Origin: Oceanococcus sp041625325
Lineage (GTDB): Bacteria > Pseudomonadota > Gammaproteobacteria > Nevskiales > Oceanococcaceae
NCBI GenBank assembly: GCA_041625325.1
Contig: JBFJTN010000016.1
Coordinates: 1-30,787 of the forward strand
DNA length: 30,787 nucleotides
Direction: 5' to 3'
Under the pieces are notes generated by a model. It did no database searches. It was not told where the DNA came from and saw only the letters and a list, made by a program, of their open reading frames with translations. How positions within the stretch are numbered: position 1 is the stretch's first letter; the number at the start of each line of letters is the position of its first letter. The position numbers and the translations under genes were made by a program. Below are positions 15,996 to 24,985 of the stretch, piece by piece.

Positions 15996-17757
15996 GATGC
16001 CGTCTGCTCGCCATTCCCCGCCTGCCGCCATCCTGCCCCCCATGTCCAGAGCCCGAGCCGCCGTGAGCGTAGTCCTGCTGGCGCTGCAGCAGCGCCGGCC
16101 GGGTCTGTTCGCGGCATTGCGGCGCCTCTGGTGGCTGCTGCGCCACCGGCGTCTGCCGCCCGCCGAGGGCGAGGCACTGGTGGATGCGCCACGCTATCTC
16201 GAGCACCTGCGGAGGATGACGGCCGATGCGCCTGCGGAACCGGCCGGGCCCCTGGTGCGGTTCCTGCTCTTCGGGTCCGATCCCGCCCGCCTGCAGTGCG
16301 CCATGGCGGCGGTGCAGGCTCAGACGCAGTCCAGCTGGCAGCTGCATGTGCTGGCACCGGCCGCCTGCCTGCCGGCGCTGCAGGGCGCCGGCGATGCGGA
16401 CCGGGTCGTGCTGCATGCGCTGCCGGCAGAGGAATCCTCCCCGTGCCGGTGGATGGACGCACTGGCGGCGGATGCCGGTGACTGGATCGGCCTGCTGGCG
16501 GAAGGCCAGCAGCCTGCCCCGCAGGCGCTGGCCCGGTTTCGCCAGCATCTGGCGGCCGCGCCGGATCTGCAGTTGTGGTATTGCGACGAGCAGGGGCCCG
16601 ACGACACGGCGCCACCTCTTGGCAGGACGGTCTGGGACCCGCTGCGCCTTGCGGCGGAGAACACGGTCGGCCGGTTCTTCCTGTTGCAGGGGGCGCTGTG
16701 GCAGTCGCTGGCCGGCCAGCGGCCATGCCGCAGCGCGGAGCCGTTGCACGATCTGCTCCGCGCCCTGGCCCCGCGGCTGAGCCCGCAGCGGGTCGGACAC
16801 AGCCCGCTGGTCCTGGTGCGGGGGGACCAGGACCCCGCCGCAGCACAGACGACGCCCGCATTGCCGGAGCCGGCGGGAGGCCTCAGCGTGCTGGTGCCCA
16901 CCCGCGACGGACTGCCGCATCTGGCGGCCTGCGTGGACAGCGTGCTGGCGGCCTTCGATGCCACGCAGCGGCCGGCCGAGCTGCTGATCATCGATAACGG
17001 CAGCTGCCGCCCGGAGACCGCGACGTATTTCGAGGACCTGGGCGCGCGGGAAGCGGAGCGGGTCCGGGTGCTGCGCTACGACCGGCCCTTCAACTACGCC
17101 GCCATCAACAACTGGGCGGCGCAACAAGCCCGGCACGAACTGTTGTTGCTGCTGAACGACGACATCGAGGCGCGCTCCAGGCACTGGCTGCCGGCGCTGT
17201 TGCGCCAGTTGCAGCCCGGGGTGGGGGCGGTGGGCGCCCGGCTGCTGTACCCCGACGGCCGGATCCAGCATGCCGGCATCGCCATCGGGCTGGGCGGGGT
17301 GGCCGGGCACCCCGGTCGCGGCCTGTGGCCGCAGGACCCGGTGCTGCAGCGCTGGGACACCGGGGTGGCGCGGCAGATGTCGGCGGTCACCGGTGCCTGC
17401 CTGCTGACCCGCAAATCGCTATACTTGGCGCTGGAAGGCCTCGACGCCGAGCATCTGGCGGTCGCCTTCAACGACGTGGATTACTGCCTCAGGCTCGGGC
17501 GCGCCGGCCATCGCGTCGTGTACACGCCCGAAGCCACCCTGATCCACCACGAATCCATATCCCGGGGGGCGGATGACGATCTGGCCAAGCAGCAGCGCTT
17601 CGCCGCCGAGATCGCCTACATGCGCCGGACCTGGTCCGAGATGATCGACGACGACCCCTATTACAGCCCGCACTGGTCACTGAAGAGCACGGATCTGTCC
17701 CTGCGCTGGCCAGCCCGGATTCCGGCGGACCGTTGTCGCCGGGGGCCGGCCGGCTGA
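15994..17757 (+). CDS. Two-domain family 2 glycosyltransferase
   Basis: The start is set at ATG 15994, with GGGAG 10 nt upstream; GTG 15973 and ATG 16042 are alternatives. The 587-residue product has an N-terminal degenerate GT-A region (about 88-280, with WYCDEQ where related two-domain enzymes have a Y-x-DED motif) and a complete GT2 domain at about 297-550: LSVLVPTRDG, IIDNGS, RPFNYAAINN, LLNDDIE as metal site, TGACLLTRKSLY and FNDVDYCLRL. The GT2 part resembles that of the minus-strand gene at 1-2386, so the two probably arose by duplication. The stop overlaps the ATG of the transporter permease by 1 nt, making it the first gene of the export operon. It should add sugars to the growing chain in the cytoplasm; the sugar is unknown. 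Confidence 0.85.
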   Translation: MMPSARHSPPAAILPPMSRARAAVSVVLLALQQRRPGLFAALRRLWWLLRHRRLPPAEGEALVDAPRYLEHLRRMTADAPAEPAGPLVRFLLFGSDPARLQCAMAAVQAQTQSSWQLHVLAPAACLPALQGAGDADRVVLHALPAEESSPCRWMDALAADAGDWIGLLAEGQQPAPQALARFRQHLAAAPDLQLWYCDEQGPDDTAPPLGRTVWDPLRLAAENTVGRFFLLQGALWQSLAGQRPCRSAEPLHDLLRALAPRLSPQRVGHSPLVLVRGDQDPAAAQTTPALPEPAGGLSVLVPTRDGLPHLAACVDSVLAAFDATQRPAELLIIDNGSCRPETATYFEDLGAREAERVRVLRYDRPFNYAAINNWAAQQARHELLLLLNDDIEARSRHWLPALLRQLQPGVGAVGARLLYPDGRIQHAGIAIGLGGVAGHPGRGLWPQDPVLQRWDTGVARQMSAVTGACLLTRKSLYLALEGLDAEHLAVAFNDVDYCLRLGRAGHRVVYTPEATLIHHESISRGADDDLAKQQRFAAEIAYMRRTWSEMIDDDPYYSPHWSLKSTDLSLRWPARIPADRCRRGPAG

Positions 17758-18575
17758 TGGCCGCCGATCAGGCCATGATCCCGGCATTGCCGCCACGCGC
17801 CGCGGGGCGCGGCAGCTGGCAGGTGTTCCTCACCTCGCTGCAGGCCTTTTTGCTGCGTGAACTGAAGAACCAGTACGGCCGTTCGCGGCTGGGCTACTTC
17901 TGGGCCCTGGCCGAGCCCGCCGCCACGGTCGCGGTGCTGACCACCCTGCATGCCATGATCGGCGGCGCCCACAGCCTGATCTATGGCGAGAGCCCGATCA
18001 TCTTCTTCGTCTTCGGCGCGGTGCCCTACTTCCTGTACTTCAATGCGGTGACCCAGGCTCAGGGGGTCTGCGCCAGCCAGAAGGGCCTGTTCAATTACCG
18101 CCAAATCAAGCCCATCGACATCATCATCGCGCGCTGCCTGATCGATGCCCTGTCCCTGCTCGGGGTGCTCATCATCTTCCTGATCGGCTGGTGGTGGTTC
18201 GGCCAGAAGATCAACATCTACAAGCCGCTGGAACTGGCGCTGGCCCTGCTCACCCTGTTCATGCTCGGGCTCAGTCTGGGCCTGGTCTTCGAGGTTTTCG
18301 GCACCGTCTTCCAGGACATGCGCCGGGTCTTCGCCATTCTGAACCGGCCGATGTTCTTCATCTCCGGCCTGTTCTTCAGCATGGGCATGATTCCGGCCGG
18401 CTTCGAGCATTACCTGATCTGGAATCCGGTCCTGCATGCCGTGGATCTGGCCCGCGACGCGGTGATGCCGGCCTATCAGTCGCCAGCCAGCTGGGCCTAT
18501 GTCTGGGGCATCATCCTGGCGCTGCAGTTCATCGGCCTGTCCGCCTACCGGCGTTATCTCTACCAGCTGATCTGA
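17757..18575 (+). CDS. Polysaccharide ABC exporter, permease subunit (KpsM type)
   Basis: Start ATG 17757 overlaps the preceding stop by one base; ATG 17772 is an alternative. The 272-residue protein carries the ABC-2 permease fold: the N-terminal FLLRELKNQYGRSRLGYFWA segment with the typical short amphipathic helix before the first membrane span, then six hydrophobic segments, and the late WNPVLHAVDLARDA stretch common to KpsM/CtrC/BexB proteins. With the next gene it forms the inner-membrane pump that exports lipid-linked capsular polysaccharide. The C-terminus YRRYLYQLI is also typical. Confidence 0.92.
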   Translation: MAADQAMIPALPPRAAGRGSWQVFLTSLQAFLLRELKNQYGRSRLGYFWALAEPAATVAVLTTLHAMIGGAHSLIYGESPIIFFVFGAVPYFLYFNAVTQAQGVCASQKGLFNYRQIKPIDIIIARCLIDALSLLGVLIIFLIGWWWFGQKINIYKPLELALALLTLFMLGLSLGLVFEVFGTVFQDMRRVFAILNRPMFFISGLFFSMGMIPAGFEHYLIWNPVLHAVDLARDAVMPAYQSPASWAYVWGIILALQFIGLSAYRRYLYQLI

Positions 18576-18579
18576 GCCA

Positions 18580-19251
18580 GTGATCAAGCTCGAACGCATC
18601 ACCAAGTCCTATCCCCTGCAGGGGCTGTCCCGCTACTACGTGTTCCGCGATCTCTGCCTGGAGCTGCCCTCGCGCATGCATGTCGGCATCGTCGGTCGCA
18701 ACGGGGCCGGCAAGTCCACCCTGCTGCGCCTGGTCGGCGGCATGGAACTGCCGGATCGGGGGCGGGTCTCGTCCGACGGCCTGATCTCTCCGCCGCTGGG
18801 TCTGTCCAGCGGCTTTGCCCAGAAGATATCGGGCAGGGATAATGCGCGTTTCGTCTGTCGCATCAACGGGGACGACGAGGAGGACACGCGCATCCGGGTG
18901 GATTTCATCCGTCGCTTTTCGGAGCTGGGGGATTTCTTCGACCGTCCGGTGGAAACCTATTCCTCGGGGATGCGCGCGCGGCTGGCCTTTTCGATCAGCA
19001 TGTCCTTCGACTATGACTACTACCTGATCGACGAGCTCACCGCGGTGGGGGATCAGAAATTCCGCCAGAAGGCGCAGGCGACATTCACCGAAAAGAAGGG
19101 CCGGGCCAGCATCATCATGGTCAGTCACAATCTGGAACAGCTGAAAAAGGACTGCGAGGTCGGGGTCTACATGCGGCCTGAAGGCCCCGTCTTCTACGAC
19201 GATATCGGTGCCGCCATCGCGGCCTACAAACAGGACCAGCAAGCCGCATGA
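18580..19251 (+). CDS. Polysaccharide ABC exporter, ATPase subunit (KpsT type)
   Basis: Start GTG 18580 follows the permease stop by 4 nt. The 223-residue ATPase shows Walker A GRNGAGKST, signature YSSGMRARLAFS, Walker B YYLIDELTAVGD and the H-loop in MVSHNLEQL. Its length matches KpsT/CtrD/BexA and leaves no room for the C-terminal carbohydrate-binding domain found in Wzt of O-antigen exporters. This, with the KpsE- and KpsD-like genes that follow, favours a capsule-type exporter that does not recognise a capped chain end. Confidence 0.93.
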   Translation: MIKLERITKSYPLQGLSRYYVFRDLCLELPSRMHVGIVGRNGAGKSTLLRLVGGMELPDRGRVSSDGLISPPLGLSSGFAQKISGRDNARFVCRINGDDEEDTRIRVDFIRRFSELGDFFDRPVETYSSGMRARLAFSISMSFDYDYYLIDELTAVGDQKFRQKAQATFTEKKGRASIIMVSHNLEQLKKDCEVGVYMRPEGPVFYDDIGAAIAAYKQDQQAA

Positions 19252-20357
19252 TCGCCAATCTGATGAAACGTGCGGAGCAGGGGCGCCAGCGCTATGCGGC
19301 GCTGGTACTGCTGCCTACCCTGCTGAGCCTGCTGTATCTGGGCCTGCTGGCCGCTGATGGCTATGTCAGCCGGGCCCAGGTGATGGTCGAGCAGGAGTCG
19401 CAGCTGGGCTCCGCCGAGATTCCGGTGCTCAGCCTGCTCTCGGTCGGCGGCGGTTCTTCCAAGACCGACGCCCTGGTGGTGCAGAACTTCATGCGCTCGC
19501 GCAGCATGCTGGAGGCCCTGGATGAGGAGCTGGATCTGCGCGGACATTTCTCCGGTGACGGGGTGGACTGGTTCAGCCGTCTGCCCGCCGATGCCTCGAT
19601 GGAGGATTTCCTGCAGTACTTCCGGGACCACCTGGACCTCGTGGTGGATGACGAGTCGCTGATCCTCAGCATCGAATTCGTGGCCTTTGATCGGGCCTTT
19701 GCCCAGCGCGTGGTGCAGGCCCTGGTGGCCCGTGCCGAGGCTTTCGTCAACAGCATCAGCCAGCAGCTGGCGCGGGAGAAGCTGGCCTTCATCGAGTCCG
19801 AGGTGCAGCGTGCCAGCAGGCGACTGCAGGAGAGCTCCCAGGCGATCGTTCAGCTGCAGCGTCGCACCGACGTGTTCAGCGCCGAAAAGGAAACCGAGGC
19901 GGTCGGCGAGATCCTGGCCGGGCTGGAAGTGGAACTGGCCAAGCAGCGCACCCAGCTCAAGATCCTCGGCGGCTATCTCAATCCGGTCGCGCCGGACGTG
20001 ATCGCCGCCCGGCAGCGGGTGGATGCCCTGGAGCGCCAGGTCCAGCAGGAGCGGGAGCGCCTGATCGGCGCCGGCAGCGAGGGCCTGAACATGCTGATGC
20101 TGGAATACAAGGAGGCCGAAGTGAATCTGCGGCTGGCCTCCGAGATGTATGCCACCGCCCTGGCGGCGATGGAAACCACCCGCCTGGAATCCGCCCGCAA
20201 GGTGAAATATCTGGTGTCGGTGGACAGCCCCAGCCTAGCCGACTCGGCGGAGCACCCGCGGGTGGCCTACTGGACCTTCACCATCTTCATCTTTCTCAAT
20301 CTGGCCTATTTCGTCCTCGGCCTGATTGTCGCGGCCGTACAGGACCACAAGGAATGA
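19248..20357 (+). CDS. Capsule export inner-membrane adaptor (KpsE/CtrB/BexC type)
   Basis: ATG 19248 overlaps the ATPase stop as ATGA. The 369-residue protein has one membrane span near each end (about 20-36 and 340-362) and a large periplasmic part between them with coiled coils (residues about 170-290, e.g. LAREKLAFIESEVQRASRRL). This is the layout of polysaccharide co-polymerase type 3 adaptors, which link the ABC pump to the outer-membrane channel. No kinase domain is present, as expected for an ABC-dependent system. Confidence 0.9.
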   Translation: MIANLMKRAEQGRQRYAALVLLPTLLSLLYLGLLAADGYVSRAQVMVEQESQLGSAEIPVLSLLSVGGGSSKTDALVVQNFMRSRSMLEALDEELDLRGHFSGDGVDWFSRLPADASMEDFLQYFRDHLDLVVDDESLILSIEFVAFDRAFAQRVVQALVARAEAFVNSISQQLAREKLAFIESEVQRASRRLQESSQAIVQLQRRTDVFSAEKETEAVGEILAGLEVELAKQRTQLKILGGYLNPVAPDVIAARQRVDALERQVQQERERLIGAGSEGLNMLMLEYKEAEVNLRLASEMYATALAAMETTRLESARKVKYLVSVDSPSLADSAEHPRVAYWTFTIFIFLNLAYFVLGLIVAAVQDHKE

Positions 20358-22054
20358 GTGCCATGCGCAAATGGATCGGGGCCAACGCCCTGCTGTGGCC
20401 GCTGCTGGCCCTGGCGCAGCCCCCGCAGTTTCTGGATCAGGGCGGCATGCAGCCGGGTCTGCACCTCCAGCCGGCCACCAGTCTCAGCCAGCCGATGCCG
20501 GCGGCGCCCCAGCCGACCCCGCTGCCCGGGGTGCCGCGCGAGGACCGCAAGATCGACGAATCGGTGTTCGGTGCCCGCCTGTTCCTGGGGCGTTTCGCCC
20601 AGCAGAGCTTTCGCGGCTTCAACCCGGATTACCTGATCAGCGCGGGCGACTGGATCGACCTGAAGCTGTGGGGCGCGGCCGAGGCGCAGCTGCGCCTGCA
20701 GGTGGACTCCCAGGGCAATATCTTCGTGCCGAAGCTGGGCCCGGTGCGGGTGCTCAATGTGCGCAACGGTGCGCTGAACACGTTGGTCACCCAGCGGATC
20801 AAGCAGGTCTACCGCGACAACGTGGGCGTCTACGCGGCCCTGGCCAACGCGGAGCCGGTCAAGGTCTTCGTCACCGGCAATGTGGTGGAGCCCGGCCTGT
20901 ACGGCGCCTATGCTTCGGATTCCATCCTGCATTTCCTCGATCGGGCGGGCGGGATCGACACCGATACCGGCAGCTTCCTGGACATCCGCGTGTTGCGCGC
21001 CGGCAAGACCGTGCGCGCACTCAGCCTCTACGATTTCCTGCTGCGTGGCGAGCTGCCCCTGATCCAGTTCCAGGATGGCGACACCATCGTGGTCGGGCCG
21101 CGCCGTGCGGTGGCGCGGGTCACCGGGCTGGTGCAGAAGGCGCTGCAGTTCGAGTTCAGCGATGAGATCCTGCTCTCCGATCTGCTGCAGATGGCGGGCA
21201 TCGACGAGATGGCCACCCATGTGCAGATCGTGCACAACCAGACCCCGCAGCGGCATGTGGAGTATCTGGCGCTGAACGACACCGCACTGCAGGGGGTCAA
21301 GATTGTCTCCGGCGATGAGGTCAGCGTGCACGCCGACCGCCAGGTGGCCACCGTGATCGCACGGGTGGAGGGCGAATACGAGGGCGTGAGCCAGTACGTG
21401 CTTCCCTATGACGCCACCCTGGGCCAGCTCCTGGAGCGCGTCGCCACCACCCCGAAATCGAATCTCGAAGGCATCCAGCTGTATCGGTCCAGCATCGCGC
21501 GGCGGCAGAAGGAAGTGCTGGAGCAGATGCTGGAGAAGCTGGAGCAGTCGGTGCTGTCGGCCCGCTCGGGCACCCGCGAGGAAGCCGAGCTGCGCGCCCG
21601 CGAGGCCGAGCTGGTGCTCAAGTTCATCGAGCGCGCCCGCGACGTGGAACCCAAGGGCCGGCTGGTGCTGCACGCGGGTTTCGATCCGGCGAGCATCGAC
21701 CTGCAGGATCGCGATCTGATCAAGATTCCACGCAAGGCCAACACCGTGGCGGTGCAGGGCGAGGTCTACTTTCCCAGTTCCTTCGCCTTCCAGCAGGGTA
21801 AGTCGGTGGATGAGTTCATCGAGATGGCCGGCGGCCTGACCCAGAAGGGCGACTCCAGCCGCGTCTTCGTGCTGCGGCCCAATGGCGAGATGGAGCGGGC
21901 CCGCAGCGGCCTGTTCTCGTCCACCAGACTGCAGCCGGGGGACGAAATTCTGGTCCTGCCGCAGATCGACAGCAAGGAATTCCAGTTCTCCAAGGATCTG
22001 GTGCAGATCATCTATCAGCTCGCCCTGTCCGCCGGGGTGGTGCTGGCCCTGTAG
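20354..22054 (+). CDS. Outer-membrane polysaccharide export protein (Wza/KpsD family)
   Basis: ATG 20354 overlaps the preceding stop as ATGA; a second Met at 20363 begins the signal peptide MRKWIGANALLWPLLALA, cleaved near residue 21. There is no lipobox, unlike Wza. The 566-residue protein has a Poly_export domain at about 88-165 (PDYLISAGDWIDLKLWG, VDSQGNIFVPKLG), SLBB-type domains at about 167-250 (VFVTGNVVEPGLY) and about 460-550 (VAVQGEVYFPSSF, FIEMAGGL), with a charged helical insert at about 380-440. The C-terminal IIYQLALSAGVVLAL could be the membrane-inserted helix. It is larger than Wza and near the KpsD size, forming the exit channel for the polymer. Last gene of the operon. Confidence 0.92.
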   Translation: MSAMRKWIGANALLWPLLALAQPPQFLDQGGMQPGLHLQPATSLSQPMPAAPQPTPLPGVPREDRKIDESVFGARLFLGRFAQQSFRGFNPDYLISAGDWIDLKLWGAAEAQLRLQVDSQGNIFVPKLGPVRVLNVRNGALNTLVTQRIKQVYRDNVGVYAALANAEPVKVFVTGNVVEPGLYGAYASDSILHFLDRAGGIDTDTGSFLDIRVLRAGKTVRALSLYDFLLRGELPLIQFQDGDTIVVGPRRAVARVTGLVQKALQFEFSDEILLSDLLQMAGIDEMATHVQIVHNQTPQRHVEYLALNDTALQGVKIVSGDEVSVHADRQVATVIARVEGEYEGVSQYVLPYDATLGQLLERVATTPKSNLEGIQLYRSSIARRQKEVLEQMLEKLEQSVLSARSGTREEAELRAREAELVLKFIERARDVEPKGRLVLHAGFDPASIDLQDRDLIKIPRKANTVAVQGEVYFPSSFAFQQGKSVDEFIEMAGGLTQKGDSSRVFVLRPNGEMERARSGLFSSTRLQPGDEILVLPQIDSKEFQFSKDLVQIIYQLALSAGVVLAL

Positions 22055-22066
22055 CGGCGTGACGCG

Positions 22067-22096
22067 CCCCTGGCCGGAGCATCGTGCGGCCAGGGG
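22067..22096. terminator. Hairpin between the two convergent operons
   Basis: CCCCTGGCCG (22067-22076) and CGGCCAGGGG (22087-22096) form a perfect 10-bp stem with a 10-nt loop in the 53-nt gap between the export operon and the converging GT operon. No T tract is seen on either strand, so it is a probable but not classical bidirectional terminator. Confidence 0.6.
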
Positions 22097-22107
22097 TGGG
22101 TCTCCCT

Positions 22108-22878
22108 CTAAGCCGGACCCGGCCCGTGCTGCCTGGCCCAGCGGTATGGCGCCGAGCGCCACAGCCGCAGCAGGCTGCCGAGGTGCCACAGGAAATGACG
22201 CCACTTGCGGCGCGTATCGCGATTGGCCGCATGGCTGATCCTGAGCTGGGGCAGCAGTTCCACCGCCAGCCCCAGCTGGCGGGCCCGCAGGCACAGATCG
22301 ACATCCTCGCAGTAGAGAAAGTAGCCCGCATCGAAGCCGCCCAGCCGCTCGAAGGTCTCGCGCCGCATGGCCAGGAACAGCCCGGCGAGCCAGTCCACCG
22401 GTTCCAGCGCGCGAGTGCCAGGGGACGAGGGTGCACGGGCTTCGCGCAGCAGGTAATGCCGCAGCAGGGCGGCCGGTGTGACCAGGGCGCGGCCGTTGTC
22501 CTCGAGCCGCCCGTCGGGGGTGCAGGCCCGCGGGCTCACGATGCCGCTGCCCGGCTCGCGCAGGCGCGCCTCGATGGCCGGAAAGATTTCCTGCGGCAGG
22601 CCCAGGCAGGGATCGGCGATCAGCAGGAACTCCGTGTCGCAGTCGGCCAGTGCCGCGTTGTGATTGGCGGCGAAGCCCCGGGGGCTGGCATTGCGCCGGA
22701 CTTCCAGCCGCTGCTGCAGCTCGGCCGGGGCCTGGGCCAGAAAGGCGTCGTCGTCAGGCACGTTCAGGGTCAGGATCAGGCGGCAGTCACCGAGCCGGGC
22801 CTGCAGCGCGCGCAGGGTGCTGAGGACCTGAGCGCCATGGCCGTGACTGACGATGGAGACCGTCCAGGGCGTCGTCAT
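22108..22878 (-). CDS. GT2 glycosyltransferase (WbbL-like)
   Basis: The 256-residue product begins TVSIVSHGHG and has the GT2 core with a DXD-equivalent region at LLIADPCLGL, then VDWLAGLFLAMRRE and GGFDAGYFLYCEDVDLCLRA, the block typical of rhamnosyltransferase WbbL-type enzymes. The ED in YCEDVDLC is the likely catalytic region. A basic C-terminal tail (RRKWRHFLWHLGSLLRLWR) may hold it to the membrane. Its ATG overlaps the stop of the upstream GT2 gene as ATGA. It is the last gene of the minus-strand cluster and probably adds an early sugar, possibly a deoxyhexose, to the lipid-linked chain. Confidence 0.87.
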   Translation of the reverse strand: MTTPWTVSIVSHGHGAQVLSTLRALQARLGDCRLILTLNVPDDDAFLAQAPAELQQRLEVRRNASPRGFAANHNAALADCDTEFLLIADPCLGLPQEIFPAIEARLREPGSGIVSPRACTPDGRLEDNGRALVTPAALLRHYLLREARAPSSPGTRALEPVDWLAGLFLAMRRETFERLGGFDAGYFLYCEDVDLCLRARQLGLAVELLPQLRISHAANRDTRRKWRHFLWHLGSLLRLWRSAPYRWARQHGPGPA

Positions 22879-23846
22879 GGGGCCATCCGTTGCTCGGGCC
22901 GGCGCCAGAACAGGCCGACGGCGCTGCCGCGCAGCGCGGCCCAGAATTTGGCCGGGCGCTGCGATTCATAGAGCAGCACCTTGAGCATCAGCTTGGCCGC
23001 GCCCAGCCATTCGTAGATCAGCCAGGACGGGAAGCGGCGGGCGTAGCGGCGGCCCAGGATGATGCGATTGCGCGCCAGGTGGTAGTGGCGAAAGGCGGAA
23101 TGGTGGGTGGGAAACACGCTGAATCGCCCGAGCAGGCGGTGATGGGTGGGCGCACCCAGCGCATGGGACAGGCGGGCCGCCGGCTGGGCGATCACCCGGT
23201 AGCCATGCTGGCGCAAGCGCAGGCAGAACTCGGTATCGACCAGATCGATGAACAGGCTCTCATCGAAGCCACCCAGCTCCAGAAATCGTGCCACGTCGAT
23301 CAGCATGCCGGAACTGATCGCCAGATCGACCGGGGTGGGGCCAGGCATCGTGTCCGCCCGGACGAAGCGAAAGCGCCAGCGCGCCCCGTCGGCGGTCTGC
23401 GGCCAGCGGGAGCTGCCGATGGCCGCATGGGAATACTCGATCTGTGGCACGCAGACCACGCAGCCGGGACTGCCGCGCAGGGCCTCGCGCAGCGCACAGA
23501 CCATGCCAGGACGGGGTTCGCTGTCGTGGTCCAGCAGCAGGGCATAGGGGTGGCCCGATGCTGCAGCTTCCCGCACGCCCTGATTCAGCGCGGCGGCAAT
23601 CCCCAGATTGACAGGGTTGTCCAGCCGTAGGACCCGGTCCTCCGGCAGATCGGTCAGGGCGGGTGCGGCGCTGGAGCCGTTATCGACCAGGATCAGCCTG
23701 GCGCATTGACTCAGGCTGCTGCGCAGACGCTGTTCCAGGCCGGCGGGCGGGTTGAAGCTGACAACGACCGCGGCGGTGTCCGCGGCCGGCCGCGCGGCAG
23801 GTTCGGGCAAGATGGCGCTAGGACGAGGAGGTGGCCAGTTCGGCAT
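22875..23846 (-). CDS. GT2 glycosyltransferase of the rhamnosyltransferase type
   Basis: The frame is open to 24014, but that extension lies inside the WecA-like gene and does not look like protein, so ATG 23846 is used; it overlaps the upstream stop by 29 nt. The 323-residue product has AVVVSFNPP, LILVDNGSS, NLGIAAALNQG, LLLDHDSEP (the metal-site region) and GGFDESLFIDLVDTEFCLRL. This series is characteristic of bacterial rhamnosyltransferases related to RfbF. The sugar is predicted from family likeness only. Confidence 0.85.
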   Translation of the reverse strand: MPNWPPPRPSAILPEPAARPAADTAAVVVSFNPPAGLEQRLRSSLSQCARLILVDNGSSAAPALTDLPEDRVLRLDNPVNLGIAAALNQGVREAAASGHPYALLLDHDSEPRPGMVCALREALRGSPGCVVCVPQIEYSHAAIGSSRWPQTADGARWRFRFVRADTMPGPTPVDLAISSGMLIDVARFLELGGFDESLFIDLVDTEFCLRLRQHGYRVIAQPAARLSHALGAPTHHRLLGRFSVFPTHHSAFRHYHLARNRIILGRRYARRFPSWLIYEWLGAAKLMLKVLLYESQRPAKFWAALRGSAVGLFWRRPEQRMAP

Positions 23847-24888
23847 CCCGGCCTTGCTCGACGCGGGCGTAGAGATAGCCGTAGACGGCGATGAACCCGG
23901 CCGTCGTGCTGGCCAGCACCAGGGTGTGGGCGTAGGCGCTGACCGCAACCGCCACCGGCAGGGCAGCCAGCAGAAGCAGGCGCGGGGCGGAGGAATAGCG
24001 GAGCAGGCCGCCACGCTGCTGGTCCTGCGCGAAGTACAGGTGATGCAGGTGGGACACGTCGGGCATGAACAGCGATTGCCTGCCGCGACTGCGCCGGATC
24101 ATCGAGAAGATCGTTTCCCAGGCCGGGTAGGCCAGCAGGGCCAGGGCGAACCAGGGCGACACCGCCCCGCCGCTGCCCTGGACCACCAGCACCGTCAGCA
24201 CGCCCACGGCGGCGCCGTTGAGGTAGGCCCCGCAGTCACCCAGGAAGATCTTGCCGAAGGGGTAGTTGAACAGCAGGAAGCCCAGATTGGCGCCGGCCAG
24301 TCCCAGGGCGAGCAGGCCCAGGGTGTCCTGTCCCGTGGCCAGGGCCACCTTGGCCAGTCCGGCCAGACACAGGCTGGCCACCCCGGCGCTGAGACCGTTC
24401 TGGCCATCGATCAGATTGAAGGCGTGGGTGGTGCCGGTGACCGCGAAGGTGAAGAACAGCACGCTGCAGACCTTGTAGGCGAGCAGGGCGTCGATCGCCG
24501 GAATGGCCACGGAATCGATGCCCAGACCGCTGTTGGCCATGCTCAGCATCATGACCGCCAGCGCGGTGCCGATATAGCGGGCCACCGGCGGCAGATTGCG
24601 CTTGAGGTCTTCGTACAGGCCGATCATGGTGACCAGCGACAGACAGGCCCAGGCCGACCACAGCAGGCGGCCGTCGGCGTCGGTCATCGCATAGGACAGC
24701 ACGGTGAGGCAGACCAGGCCGGCGACGAACACGGCAATGCCACCCAGCCGCGCGACTTCGCCATCATGCAGTTCGTGGCAGGCATCGGCCTCGCGCCGGC
24801 CGGTGACATGCACATGCCAGCCCTGGGTGGCGATCAGCAGGCCGCAGATCAGCGCCGAAACGGCGACAGCAATCAGAAAAATGGTCAT
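23818..24888 (-). CDS. WecA/MraY-family undecaprenyl-phosphate sugar-1-phosphate transferase
   Basis: The 356-residue protein is an integral membrane enzyme with about ten or eleven hydrophobic segments. Family motifs are in order: GLYEDLKRNLPP (the usual DD region, here ED, as in a known subgroup), NLIDGQNGL, FLGDCGAYLNG and DVSHLHHLYF. It should transfer a sugar-1-phosphate, in this family commonly GlcNAc-1-P or a related N-acetyl sugar, to undecaprenyl phosphate on the cytoplasmic side and so start the polysaccharide. No strong Shine-Dalgarno is present; a TATACT box lies upstream. The gene leads a three-gene overlapping unit with the two GT2 genes downstream. Confidence 0.9.
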   Translation of the reverse strand: MTIFLIAVAVSALICGLLIATQGWHVHVTGRREADACHELHDGEVARLGGIAVFVAGLVCLTVLSYAMTDADGRLLWSAWACLSLVTMIGLYEDLKRNLPPVARYIGTALAVMMLSMANSGLGIDSVAIPAIDALLAYKVCSVLFFTFAVTGTTHAFNLIDGQNGLSAGVASLCLAGLAKVALATGQDTLGLLALGLAGANLGFLLFNYPFGKIFLGDCGAYLNGAAVGVLTVLVVQGSGGAVSPWFALALLAYPAWETIFSMIRRSRGRQSLFMPDVSHLHHLYFAQDQQRGGLLRYSSAPRLLLLAALPVAVAVSAYAHTLVLASTTAGFIAVYGYLYARVEQGRDAELATSSS

Positions 24889-24943
24889 TCGTTACGGCTG
24901 GTGAATCCAGCGTTCCCCAAACGAGTGCGCGAAAATGGCGCAA

Positions 24944-24949
24944 AGTATA
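24944..24949 (-). promoter_or_regulatory. Probable -10 box for the WecA-like operon
   Basis: On the minus strand the 97-nt gap between gtrB and the WecA-like gene is AT-rich for this window and contains TATACT (24949-24944), a 5/6 match to the -10 consensus. No convincing -35 hexamer was found at 16-18 nt. A start near 24937 would give a leader of about 50 nt. Confidence 0.35.
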
Positions 24950-24985
24950 CACGGAATTGCATAGGAGCTTGAAAGCGCAGGACTT

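Noticed and set aside
23847..24014. N-terminal extension of the rhamnosyltransferase-type GT2
   Set aside because: It lies fully inside the WecA-like gene and reads as a Pro/Trp/Cys-rich shadow; ATG 23846 directly precedes the GT2 fold.
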